A stretch of DNA of 64,000 nt, from assembly GCA_021234155.1 (NCBI GenBank), contig JAJEKV010000101.1:2895089-2959088 (forward strand). The letters run 5' to 3'. Every line of letters starts with the position of its first letter. Position 1 is the first letter of the stretch. The position numbers and the translations under genes were made by a program. Source of the stretch: Isoetes taiwanensis (taxonomy: Eukaryota > Streptophyta > Lycopodiopsida > Isoetales > Isoetaceae). Positions 49,102-59,649 of the stretch are shown one piece after another. Below the pieces are notes generated by a model, which did not search any database, was not told the origin of the DNA, and saw only the letters and a program-made list of their open reading frames with translations.

Positions 49102-49990
49102 TCACGAGACAAGGTAATCATCCTCCACCACCACGTCTGGACCAGGGTTTATCCAATCACCCTGTGGCCCAGGAGTGGGATGCAGGTACTGGTTAATATC
49201 CCGTCCATCCTCACCTTCGTGTGGTTCTTCTACCCCCCTCCAAAGGTCCATCTCACGTTGGCTTTGGAACGCATGCGCTATTCCATCCCTCCTGCGAGCA
49301 ACTAGAGGTGGCAAGGAGGGCATGCACAATTGCATGTTAAGCACGGCATATTGCCGCTCCGGTATAATATATCTATCCTCCGCTGGACAGAATCTACTGC
49401 TCATCATCCAATCCAACAAACACCTCAGATGCAGACGATGTCCACAACCCAAGGCATACCAACCAACTTGAGTCAAATTGTCCCCACAACTTGCACAATA
49501 TCTATAGTCCCCATTCTTTACATCCTCCAACTGGCTCTCATATAGGTATTCGAGAGGGAGGGTCCCGCTCCTTCGAGACTCTAAGGGGATCAGAATCTAA
49601 GGCTCTGGTCGAACCGTGCATATGCTCATTATCTACCCTCAACACCATGTTTTCCGTACCCAGAGCTGCAAGCTGATTCCTCGTGTCTGCTAATTCCGCA
49701 GCCATCTTGTCATGAGCATTCACACGGTCTTTTAAGTGCAAGTTCTCCTCTGACAGTATAAGATTTCAATTTCTTTCATTTTCTAATTGAGCCTTGAGAT
49801 CTGCCTCTTCGGTCACTGCACATGCTGTCGCAACCCCCGCCACTTCTAAAAGTTTTATAGCATCTGCGATCAAGTAAGTTATAATTACAGGTTCATCACC
49901 CAAGGCGCTTTCATAATCGTTCATCTGCTTAACTCTCTTGCTGCTGCTTACGTGCCAAATATCTGGCCTCGGACGTACAACCGAGGTCAC
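49102..49990 (-). pseudogene. Coiled-coil / RING-like protein, broken ORF
   Basis: Three consecutive minus-strand frames read as one protein. 49,990-49,766 begins MTSVVRPRPDIWHVSSSKRV and ends at an in-frame TGA after LKAQLENERN. The next block (49,770-49,550) is a heptad-like coil with HDKMAAELADTRNQLAALG. A single shift near 49,555 leads to the final block (49,530-49,102) with YCASCGDNLTQVGWYALGCG, then HRLHLRCLLDWMMSSRFCP. The Cys/His spacing (C-x2-C ... C-x-H ... H-x2-C ... CP) resembles a RING-type zinc fold, though the last Cys pair is incomplete. An E3 ubiquitin-ligase-like role would be inference. A PBS-like sequence at 50,616-50,640 raises the possibility that it belongs to a retroelement. 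Confidence 0.5.
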
Positions 49991-52173
49991 GCATTTTTGA
50001 TTATCGACCTCGGCCAGACCGAGAACTTTACCTTCTTGCTCTTATGGTTTGCTATGTGATTCAGCTAAAAGGGTCAAGATCTTCCATTGTTCCACATCTT
50101 TCACATCATAAATAGTCATGACATTGTTTGTGCATGGGGTAGAATCAGGCCACAAGGAGAAATACCTAGGTTGTTGAATAATTGATCGTCTTCATTCAAG
50201 ACACCATTAACGGAAGCTTGTTTCACATGCATGAAAGCTTACAATATCATCAAATGTCTACCTTTGGGTGCATAGGTAGAAGCCATATCCAGGATATTGC
50301 TCTGCATTAACAGAGAATAGGCAGGGGCAGCAGTATCCGATTGCCATCAGACATTTTAAAATGCTTGCAAAATGTGAAAAGTTTGACTAAAGACCCTCAA
50401 ATCCATTCATAAGAAACTTTGTAACAGGTTTTATAAGAAACTCTGTAAGAGCTTTTATGAGGCACAAATGGAACAAGACAAGAAAATATAAAATCCTCAC
50501 CTCCAGAACTCCAAGGACCCTTAAATGTATCTCGGTCTAGCCAACAACCAATATGAGCCTTCAAACCTATTTCTAGATGCTTGCATAGAAAACCCTACTG
50601 AAACCGTGAAAATATAGGCTCATTGGGCGCCAAAATGTGGGAAGCACCTTATGTATACGTATTTCAAAAGTTCAAAAAAATGCCTACATGACACATGTAT
50701 TATGCAAAATACAAATGTGAACCCCCTTGACATCTATGTTAGAAGCCAATGTACACAGCTTGCAACAACTGGACAATTTTGAATGGGATAAGGATATGGA
50801 TCTCTTTTATGCTACCGATATGTAAAATTTCACGAGCTTAGTTCAGTTTCTCCCAAAAAATGAATTGGATTAGTTGTTTTATGATGGATTAGATCTGATC
50901 AAATAATCTTTGGCATGGAGAGCTTCTTAAAATTAATTCTCCTTTATTATATATTGGTTGTTGAGTAGTTGGATCTTCATATTAGGATGAAGGATCTGGC
51001 TATGGTGAGGGTGTGCTAGATGAACATTCCCATTTGAATGCCACATAGGACAAATTCAATCGATTTAATGCTAATTTGCTTAGCAAATACATCATTTTCA
51101 AAAAGATCAATTAGAAGTCCGATTTTAATTTAAGAAGGGTTTTAATGGCAGAAGATGTGTGAGAGATATGCTATATCACATCCACCATTTTCATCCATTA
51201 ATACCATCTCTATCATCTGTTTCATCTATATCCATATCCATATGGTTTGTGCCAACATTGTTTATGCATGATCAGATGGTTTGCTGCTCTTTTGGGATGC
51301 TAATAACGTGGTGACAAGCATTTTTTTTGAAAAGCAGTGCAGAGATGCAAGTATGTTTCAAAGCTGCTATTGCTTGGATCCAAAGTGATGCATTCGTGTG
51401 TGCATCAGATCCATGGAAAAGTGGCAAGCATTAGTTGCAATCTCCTCGTCATTACGTTGAAACACAAGAAGGATGAAAGAGATGCTTTGAGTTAAGGAAA
51501 TGTGCCATAAGGAAATTTGCCAATTCAAGGCACTTTAAAGGTAAGAACATTCATCATATGATTGTGGAAAACGGTTAGAAATAGTTTTATTTCTTGAACT
51601 TTGTTTATCAAGCTAGAGCTACGTTGATAACATGGATAAATGTAAATTCCTATTCTTGGCATGTCATCATTGCATCTTATGCTCAACAACGATGGAACAA
51701 AGTGACTGATGGTACAAAGTGACTTGGCAGCATCACCAACACTCCAATTGATAACAAACATCATGCCAATGACTAAAGTTTGGTTATATCGAAATCCAGT
51801 CTTTATCACCCTTAGCATGCAGAAGAGTCAATAAACACAAAGTATCCAATAAAAATCAATAAACATAAAATATCAATTCTTGTTCAACATGACAATCACA
51901 ATAGTGTGTAATTGTGCACACGTCAACGTCAACGGGCAACCTATTGATGCGTTAGCATCTTCTTTAAGACAATCACTGTGCTATGTTGTATGCCATTCCA
52001 TTTGTTTGGATAACTTTCCTTAACCTCTATTACAGCTCCGAGCCCTTTATTTCACTGCTCATGAATAATAAAGATCTAACTTTGGAATTTTAAATAGGCT
52101 ATGTGTGTAGCATGGAAATTAAGATCTGTCCACTATCACTGGAGTCTACTCTTGTTGATTTATTTGTATTGAA
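49991..52173. other. Non-coding stretch between the RING-like ORF and the UGT array
   Basis: At 50,616-50,640 the minus strand reads CCCACA then TTTTGGCGCCCAATGAGCC, an arrangement like an LTR end followed by a TGGCGCC-type primer-binding site. No matching second LTR was found. No other gene recognised. The tandem duplication begins at 51,796, so 51,796-52,173 is the 3' flank of UGT copy 1. Confidence 0.4.
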
Positions 52174-53601
52174 TTATTTGCTCATGGCGTCAGCAAATAC
52201 GTGCAAGTTTTTATAAGAAGACCGAGGGGCTTCTTGCAAAAATTCTTGAACTCGTCTTTTTCATTTGCAAGCCCTCCTCATGAACCATTAGCTTTCTTAT
52301 TTTTTCTGCAACCTCTGTGCCCTCAACAATATCGTTGTCACATAATCTAAGTCCAATTTTCCAAACATCAGCAACAAATCTGCAATTTATGGGTTGTTCA
52401 GCCCAGCAAGGCAAACCCAACATTGGCACCCCTGCATAGATGCCCTCTAATATGGAATTCCATCCACAATGCGTTAAAACTCCTCCCACGAAGGGGGTGC
52501 TGCAGAACTTCAACTTTGGGGCCCGGGTCTATCACAAGCCCTCTGTCTTTGATCCCGCTCATAAATTCATCTAACAGGCCTTTAGAAGATCCTTCGACCG
52601 GATCGGTTCTAAAAGCCCATAAAATGGTCGTTTGCTTGATTCTAACCCGTAAGCAAGTTGCGAGAACCTGTTCCGGTTCTAAATTTGCCATACTACCAAA
52701 AGAAATGTAGAGAACCAAGACCGCAATTGTTTATCTAACCATTTTAAACATGTCCGATCTACTTCCCATTCGAAATCAATGGCGATCGTGTTCTTTCGTT
52801 TGACTTAAGCAACGGACCCAATTGGAATAAAATTTGGAAACTTCAACCGGATGCTTGCGGGGGCATCCGCTTCCAGCTCTTCAAATGTGTTGGCGGAACC
52901 CGTGAGGCCTTTTTCATCATATTATAACGCTTTAATTCTATTCTTATAATCGGGATCGGCAAATGAAGCTTTCAGAGACCGCATGGAAGATCGAATGCAT
53001 TGATTGGGGTTAATAATCCGGGACACCATGAATTGATGGGGCGGTGGCTCTCGATGTAGCCTGGTTAAGATAATTAGTCAATATTAACGAGAAGAAAGAA
53101 ATAAAAGGGGAAACAGAAAGGAGAATAAAAATTGGGTACTTACCTATATTTTTCAGGAATCAAGCCTTCTGCAGCTAGTCTAGGAACCTCTCCATCAATG
53201 ATGTTGGAGGCAACCGAAGCGATCAAAAAACACAAAGACTAGATATCCCAAGTTCTTGTGCCAAATCCGGGGCCCAATTATAAAAGGGATCGGAAATAAT
53301 ACACGAGAGTTTGGGCTCGATTTTTTCAACGAGAAGCTGCACGGCTTGTTTGAGTTGGAGTTGAGGAGAATTGATAAATTCAATAGAATGATCTACTGAG
53401 GAGCCTAATTTTGGGACTACAGTGCTGCCAAGACTGCTCCAAAAGCTCGTGAAATTGTTGTGAATTGAGTATGGTGAGTCTAAATCCGACGGAAATGAGC
53501 CTGCGAGCGAGTTGAAGGAAAGGGTTTATATGGCCCACTTTTTGGAAGGGCAGCAAAAGAGCATGCGCCAGCTCCATGGCTATGGTGGACGGAAGCTCCA
53601 A
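52174..53601 (-). pseudogene. UDP-glycosyltransferase (UGT), tandem copy 1, frameshifted
   Basis: Exon 1 is 53,144-53,601, the intron 53,061-53,143 (83 bp, GTAAGT...CCAG), and exon 2 52,174-53,060. The start is MELPSTIAMELAHALLLPFQ, with the catalytic-type histidine in KVGHINPFLQLARRL. The acceptor side includes CIISDPFYNWAPDLAQELGI. Exon 2 has PNFIPVGPLLKS, VLYISFGSMANLEPEQV and the PSPG box: GGVLTHCGWNSILEGIYAG and GLPCWAEQPINCRF. The box ends in Gln, usual for UDP-glucose users. The end is GSSYKNLHVFADAMSK. Total size fits the family (~450 residues). Defects: one shift near 53,420 (shared with copy 2), another at a T run near 53,227, an extra C in the HP-GG junction, and the WAPQ start of the PSPG box reads DPGPK. 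The family glucosylates small acceptors in the cytosol. Confidence 0.85.
53061..53143 (-). other. UGT copy 1 intron
   Basis: 83 bp, donor GTAAGTACCC, acceptor TTAACCAG. The same length and position occur in copy 2 (55,877-55,959). Many plant UGTs have one intron near the middle; this one lies after about residue 150. Confidence 0.8.
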
Positions 53602-53678
53602 TTTCCATTACCTTCATCATGATATGAATAGGATCACACATTTTTATTTTATGGAAAAAATCATAAGATGCTTCCTAG

Positions 53679-54066
53679 TAAGGGTGGAATCACATTAAGG
53701 AAGTGCCCAAGAAAGATACCTGCGACTTTGGGCCTCCGTTGGACGCATGCCTGGGCGCGCCATTTCTGTTGTTGTCATATTAGGGTGCCCAAACAGAGCA
53801 AGGAACAGATCCACGCCTCAAGCTGTCCGCAAATCAAGGAGATCAGAGTTTGCAATCAGCGCTTCGGATCAGGGTGCCCAAGTCTAGAACGATTTTGGTC
53901 ACCCGAGAACCCCCGACCAAAAAACAGAGGGGTGCCCAAGCCAAAATGGCTGTTTGGGCACTCAAGTATGATACAGGGATGTGCCCAAAATCTCCATGTT
54001 TCATGATCTGATTGGCTTACCGTAAATGCACGATTGGTCGGGCACGCTAATGTGATTCCACCCTAA
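53679..54066. mobile_element. PIF/Harbinger-type MITE upstream of UGT copy 1
   Basis: The element 53,682-54,063 (382 bp) has 16 bp perfect terminal inverted repeats (GGGTGGAATCACATTA) that continue imperfectly, and is flanked by TAA on both sides (53,679-53,681 and 54,064-54,066). A 3 bp TWA-type target duplication is typical of Tourist/PIF-Harbinger. It has no coding capacity. It lies 81 bp upstream of the UGT start codon, so it probably covers the promoter. The interior is rich in GGGTGCCCAA-like words in both orientations. Confidence 0.85.
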
Positions 54067-55013
54067 GGACGCTATGCTTCTCCCGTCCAAGATAGACAGT
54101 CAAAGCCCATGTGATTATGCAGTTAGTTAGGGTACCTTTCCACCCACCTTTAAGGCCCTTTTTCCACACCAGTCTTATTTTGTGGTTGTCGTATTTTTAT
54201 AAGACACTTTTGGGCTCCATGTCACCTCCATGTCATGTATAGGACACGTCCTAAAAAATCAGTTTTCCATTACTTAAATATAAGACATGTACTTTTAATA
54301 TAAGACATGTCTTATAATTCTGATTTTCCACGGGAGTAGAGCTGCAGCAATTCAACAATTCAACTGTAAGCACTTGTTTCAAAAGGATGCAAATTCTAGT
54401 GTTTTAAAAGGATGCATCAATTCAACCTGTAAGCATTTGTTATAAGAGGATGCAAATTCTACTGTTTTCAAAGATATGAATTTGAATTTGAATGTAAAAG
54501 TGACTAGCAATGGATCCTGCTGCAAATTCACAGCTACTGATTTTGACAAGCCTGTAAGAATGATTTGAGAAAGGAATCTGAAACTCTTTGCTGCAAAATC
54601 GCCTTGATGATAAATTGAGCTGCTTCAAAAAATTTCCAGTCTTTATCACCCTTAGCATGCAGAAGAGTCAATAAACACAAAGTATCCAATAAAAATCAAT
54701 AAACATAAAATATCAATTCTTGTTCAACATGACAATCACAATAGTGTGTAATTGTGCACACGTCAACGTCAACGGGCAACCTATTGATGCGTTAGCATCT
54801 TCTTTAAGACAATCACTGTGCTATGTTGTATGCCATTCCATTTGTTTGGATAACTTTCCTTAACCTCTATTACAGCTCCGAGCCCTTTATTTCACTGCTC
54901 ATGAATAACAAAGATCTAACTTTGGAATTTTAAATAGGCTATGTGTGTAGCATGGAAATTAAGATCTGTCCACTATCACTGGAGTCTACTCTTGTTGATT
55001 TATTTGTATTGAA
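54067..55013. other. UGT intergenic spacer
   Basis: Contains palindromic ATAAGACATGTCTTAT (near 54,299) with a related half-site nearby, and an imperfect ~60 bp tandem repeat (AATTCAACTGTAAGCACTTG / AATTCAACCTGTAAGCATTT). From 54,636 it is the start of unit 2. No gene. Confidence 0.6.
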
Positions 55014-56418
55014 TTATTTGCTCATGGCGTCAGCAAATACGTGCAAGTTTTTATAAGAAGACCCCGAGAGGGCGCTTCTTGCAAGCTGCTGAACTCGTCT
55101 TTTCATTTGCAAGCCCTCCTCATGAACCATTAGCTTTCTTATTTTTTCTGCAACCTCTGTGCCCTCAACAATATCGTTGTCACATAATCTAAGTCCAATT
55201 TTCCAAACATCAGCAACAAATCTGCAATTTATGGGCTGTTTGACCCAAAGAAGGCAAACCCAACATTGGCACCCCGCATAGATGCCCTACTCCTCCCACG
55301 GAAGGGTGCCGCGCAGAACTTCAACTGTGGCGCCCAGTCTATCACAAGCCCTCTCGTCTTTGATCCCGCGCCATAAATTCATCTACAACAGGCCTTTAGA
55401 AGATCCTTCGACCAGATCGGTTCTAAAAGCCCATAAAATGGCCATTTGCTTGATTCTAACCCGTAAGCAAGTTGCGTAACCTTTATTTCGGTTCCAAATT
55501 TGCCATACTACCAAAAGAAATGTAGAGAACCGAAGACTGCAATTGTTTATCTAACCATTTTAAACATGTCCGATCTACTTCCCATTTTGAAATCAATGGC
55601 AGATCGTGTTCTTCGTTTGACTTAAGCAACGGACCCACTGGAATAAAATTTGGAAACTTCAACCTGGATGCTTGCAGGGCATACGCTTCCCGGCTCTTCA
55701 AATGTGTTGGCGTAACCGTGAGGCCTTTTTCATCATATTATAACGCTTAATTCTATTCTTATAATCAGGATCGGCAGCGGAAGCTTTCTGTAGACCGCAT
55801 GGAAGATCGAATGCATTGATTGGGGTTAATAATCCTGGGACACCATGAATTGATGGGGCAGTGGCTCTCGATGTAGCTGGTTAAGATAATTAGTCAATAT
55901 TAATCTGAGAAGAAAGAAATAAAAGGGGAAACAGAGCAGAATAAAAATTGGGTACTTACCTATATTTTTCACCGGAATCAAGCCTTCCTGCAGCAGTCTA
56001 GGAACCTCTCCATCAATGATGTTGGAGGCAACCGGGCGTGATCAAAAACACAGCACTAGATATCCCAAGTTCTTGTGCCAAATCCGGGGCCCAATTATAA
56101 AAGGGATCGGAAATAATACACGAGAGTTTGGGCTCGATTTTTTCAACGAGAAGCTGCACGGCTTGTTTGAGTTGGAGTTGAGGAGAATTGATAAATTCAA
56201 TAGAATGATCTACTGAGGAGCCTAATTTTGGGACTACAGTGCTGCCAAGACTGCTCCAAAAGCTCGTGAAATTGTTGTGAATTGAGTATGGTGAGTCTAA
56301 ATCCGACGGAAATGAGCCTGCGAGCGAGTTGAAGGAAAGGGTTTATATGGCCCACTTTTTGGAAGGGCAGCAAAAGAGCATGCGCCAGCTCCATGGCTAT
56401 GGTGGACGGAAGCTCCAA
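55014..56418 (-). pseudogene. UDP-glycosyltransferase (UGT), tandem copy 2, PSPG box partly deleted
   Basis: Exon 1 is 55,960-56,418, the intron 55,877-55,959, and exon 2 55,014-55,876. The first 73 residues are identical to copy 1 and the same shift near 56,235 is present. This copy keeps the canonical VIDWAPQL start of the PSPG box and HPSVGG, both garbled in copy 1. It lacks 32 bases (after about 55,287) that encode the LTHCGWNSILE core in copy 1. SREAYALQASRLKFPNFIPV and VLYISFGSMANLEPK are readable at 55,483-55,701. The C-terminus GSSYKNLHVFADAMSK is intact. If the deletion is real, the copy cannot bind UDP-sugar normally. Confidence 0.8.
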
Positions 56419-56495
56419 TTTCCATTACCTTCATCATGATATGAATAAGATCACACATTTTTATTTTATGGAAAAAATCATAAGATGCTTCCTAG

Positions 56496-56885
56496 TAAGG
56501 GTGGAATCACATTAAGGAAGTGCCCAAGAAAGATACCTGCGACTTTGGGCCTCCGTTGGACGCATGCCTGGGCGCGCCATTTCTGTTGTTGTCATATTAG
56601 GGTGCCCAAACAGAGCAAGGAACAGATCCCGCCTCAAAAGCTGTCCGCCAAATCAAGGAGATCAGAGTTTGCAATCAGCGCTTCGGATCAGGGTGCCCAA
56701 GTCTAGAACGATTTTGGTCACCCGAGAACCCCCGACCAAAAAACAGAGGGGTGCCCAAGCCAAAATGGCTGTTTGGGCACTCAAGTATGATACAGGGATG
56801 TGCCCAAAATCTCCATGTTTCATGATCTGATTGGCTTACCGTAAATGCACGATTGGTCGGGCACGCTAATGTGATTCCACCCTAA
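56496..56885. mobile_element. PIF/Harbinger-type MITE upstream of UGT copy 2
   Basis: Element 56,499-56,882 (384 bp), flanked by TAA at 56,496-56,498 and 56,883-56,885. Same structure and same 81 bp distance to the start codon as in unit 1, so it was duplicated with the gene. Confidence 0.85.
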
Positions 56886-58763
56886 GGACGCTATGCTTCT
56901 CCCGTCCAAGATAGACAGTCAAAGCCCATGTGATTATGCAGTTAGTTAGGGTACCTTTCCACCCACCTTTAAGGCCCTTTTTCCACACCAGTCTTATTTT
57001 GTGGTTGTCGTATTTTTATAAGACACTTTTGGGCTCCATGTCACCTCCATGTCATGTATAGGACACGTCCTAAAAAATCAGTTTTCCATTACTTAAATAT
57101 AAGACATGTACTTTTAATATAAGACATGTCTTATAATTCTGATTTTCCACGGGAGTAGAGCTGCAGCAATTCAACAATTCAACTGTAAGCACTTGTTTCA
57201 AAAGGATGCAAATTCTAGTGTTTTAAAAGGATGCATCAATTCAACCTGTAAGCATTTGTTATAAGAGGATGCAAATTCTACTGTTTTCAAAGATATGAAT
57301 TTGAATTTGAATGTAAAAGTGACTAGCAATGGATCCTGCTGCAAATTCACAGCTACTGATTTTGACAAGCCTGTAAGAATGATTTGAGAAAGGAATTTGA
57401 AACTCTTTGCTGCAAAATCGCCTTGATGATAAATTGAGCTGCTTCAAAAAATTTCAGCTTAAAAAATGGTTTTACCTGCTTAAGAAATGGAGTGCCTTCC
57501 TTTGTGAATCTGCCTGCCTCTGTTAATAGACAAAAAGTGCAGTATCTTTCTATTTCGAAGATTTGCCAGCAACCAATTTCAAAGATTTGCCATCGAATTT
57601 TACCTGTGGCAACCAATTTTTGACCTGTGGTATCCAATCCGGACTGCAATGTTTGACTGTGGCATCCAATCCGACCTGCAATTTCACTGTGGCATCTGAT
57701 CGCAAGAGGATGTTTTGATTATAGTACAGAAGGAACAAGCCAGTTCGATGATTTTACACAATTTTTGAAACTGGAAGCTTGAATCATCACCGGAACAGGG
57801 TTTTCTTACTGGAACAACTTGAATCGTCACTGGAACAGCTCAATGTTTGAAGAAACGACTGGAAGAGTTTCGACCTGCAGTGGCAAACCGAAAGAACTGG
57901 AAAATTTCTGACCTGTTTGGAATTCCGGCCTGCTGCTGCTACTCTGGTAATCGACCTATTTGCTGCTACCTGTGGTAATCCGGCCTGGTACTGCCATTCT
58001 ATTCCATTCCGGCGTCTCCCTCCAGCCCTTTTTTTTTAGACCCTAAATTTCAGGCGAAGAGACCCTCTGATTCGTTGGGATTGAACGCCTTATTTTGTGC
58101 CCGGGGATTTCCCCCGGAAGAAAATAAGACTCCACATTTGTACGGAATGCTTATAAGACATGTCTTATAAGTTGCAGTGGAAAAAGCAACATGTCTTATT
58201 TGCTTATTTGGCCCAATGATATCTTCTAAAATATAAGACATTAGTGTCGTGTTCACAGGCAATTCAGCCCTCGCGGAGAAGAAGCCATCTTCATGATAAT
58301 TACGCTCTCAGGCTTTGGAAAACATGTGAGACTCCAATAAAGCGTCGACCATGTGATTCTAGTGAAGAGATCAATAGCACTGAGCATTTTTTACTTCCAA
58401 TCCCCCACCTTCGACAAGGCAGACTAGCAGTCACAGCTGCCCACACTTCAGATAGGAGAGTCGAGGAACTAACATTGGCCATCCAAGGGGAATCATCCAG
58501 GAATTGTGAAGAAATTCTTGGAGGATCATCCATCCTATTGCTGGAAAAAAAAATTATAAGTCTTATCATGACTATTTTGTATTATCTTTAGTATATCAGT
58601 TATATTAATAAAATGCAATATCTTTTGTTTTGGAATCCTCAATGTTCTTTTGATATAGTTTGCCCACATGATTATATCACTAAACAACTAATGCAAAGAC
58701 AAATGAAGCTCGTGATAAGAATTATGATGTAATATGTGTAGCAAGGACAGTCAGAACTGTCAA
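56886..58763. other. Spacer with degenerate short repeats and palindromes
   Basis: To 57,456 this is the end of unit 2. 57,590-57,710 has three related units around CTGTGGCATCCAATCCGACC. 57,780-58,000 has further short imperfect repeats (TGAATCATCACCGGAACAG, GCTGCTACCTGTGGTAATCC). 58,148-58,170 is a palindrome, GCTTATAAGACATGTCTTAT, followed by AGTTGCAGTGGAAAAAGCAA. The frame at 58,244-58,591 has no recognisable family. Confidence 0.5.
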
Positions 58764-59645
58764 AGCTCACCAAAACAGAAAAGATAAAAGAATGGAGGGA
58801 GGGAGAGGGACTTTGGCACAAGAAGGCTCAAGTAGGATTTGAGAAGTTGAAAGAGGCATTGACAACCGCCCTAGTCTTAATCCTGCCTGATCCAAAAAAG
58901 GATAAGTTGGTCGCAACGGATGCTAGCAAAATAGCGACCGGAGCAGTGTTGATCTAGGAGGAAAGGGTCATAGCATAAGATTCTCGAAAGATGAATGATG
59001 CTGAAACTCGCTACCCAGTCCATGATCTGGAATTGCTAGCAGTTGTGAGGGCATTAAAGATATGGAGATATTATCTGTTAGGAAGGAAGTTCCAACTGGA
59101 AACTAACCATCAAAGTCTTCAATACATCTTCACCCAATCACATCACAACTTGAAACAGAGAAGATGGATGGAATACCTGGAGGATTATGATTTTGACATA
59201 GTCTACAAACTATGAAAACTTAATGTGGTTGTGGACGCCCTCTCAAAAAACCTTTTACCAATAAGAGTGCACTGCAACGCCATATCGACACTCACCAGTG
59301 AGTTTGGCAAGAAGATTGAGGAGACACTGCCAACAGACAAGGACTTCCAAGAGGTATGGGCTAGCCTCTTCAAGGAGGCAAGTATAGACAAATAAAGGGA
59401 AACCTTCAAGCATTATAAGAAGGAGGGCAACTTGTTATATCACAAAAATAAATTGTGTGTCCCTGAATCATTCGGAGTTAGGAAATTGATTCTCCATGAC
59501 ATGCACAATAGCCCAATAGCTGGTTATGCAGGTTTTTAGAAAAACCTACTTCAAAATAAGTAGTTATTATTGGTCAGACATGACGAATTAGATAGCCAGA
59601 TACATTCGCGAAAGCCAGACATGTCAGCAAACAAAGGCGAAATAA
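58764..59645 (+). mobile_element. Older Ty3/gypsy fragment: RNase H and integrase zinc finger
   Basis: Same family as 47,220-48,630. It reads LKEALTTALVLILPDP, VATDASKIATGAVLI, then a stop, DAETRYPVHDLELLAVVRAL, KIWRYYLLGRKFQLE, QSLQYIFTQ, VHCNAISTLTSEFGKKIEE and HDMHNSPIAGYAGF. At least five stops interrupt it. It retains the normal TGAVL of RNase H where the copy at 47,994 reads TEQIP. No LTRs. Its right end abuts a LINE. Confidence 0.88.
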
Positions 59646-59649
59646 CTAT

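Larger units (their letters stand above)
51796..54635. repeat. Tandem duplication unit 1 (2,840 bp)
   Basis: Starts CCAGTCTTTATCACCCTTAG and is followed directly by a second unit starting with the same bases at 54,636. Each unit contains a whole UGT gene on the minus strand plus an upstream MITE. The junction shows AAATTTCC versus GAAATCC, a short microhomology. Confidence 0.95.
54636..57456. repeat. Tandem duplication unit 2 (~2,820 bp)
   Basis: Follows unit 1 head-to-tail. The part from about 56,040 to 57,456 is almost identical to 53,230-54,640, while the part from 55,060 to 56,035 differs at many CAG/CTG sites. A sharp change in similarity inside one unit suggests uneven sequence polishing rather than age. 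Confidence 0.95.

Noticed and set aside
58244-58591. 115-residue plus-strand ORF and its antisense ORF as a gene
   Set aside because: Neither resembles a known family, there is no second copy or splice support, and the surrounding sequence is repeat debris.
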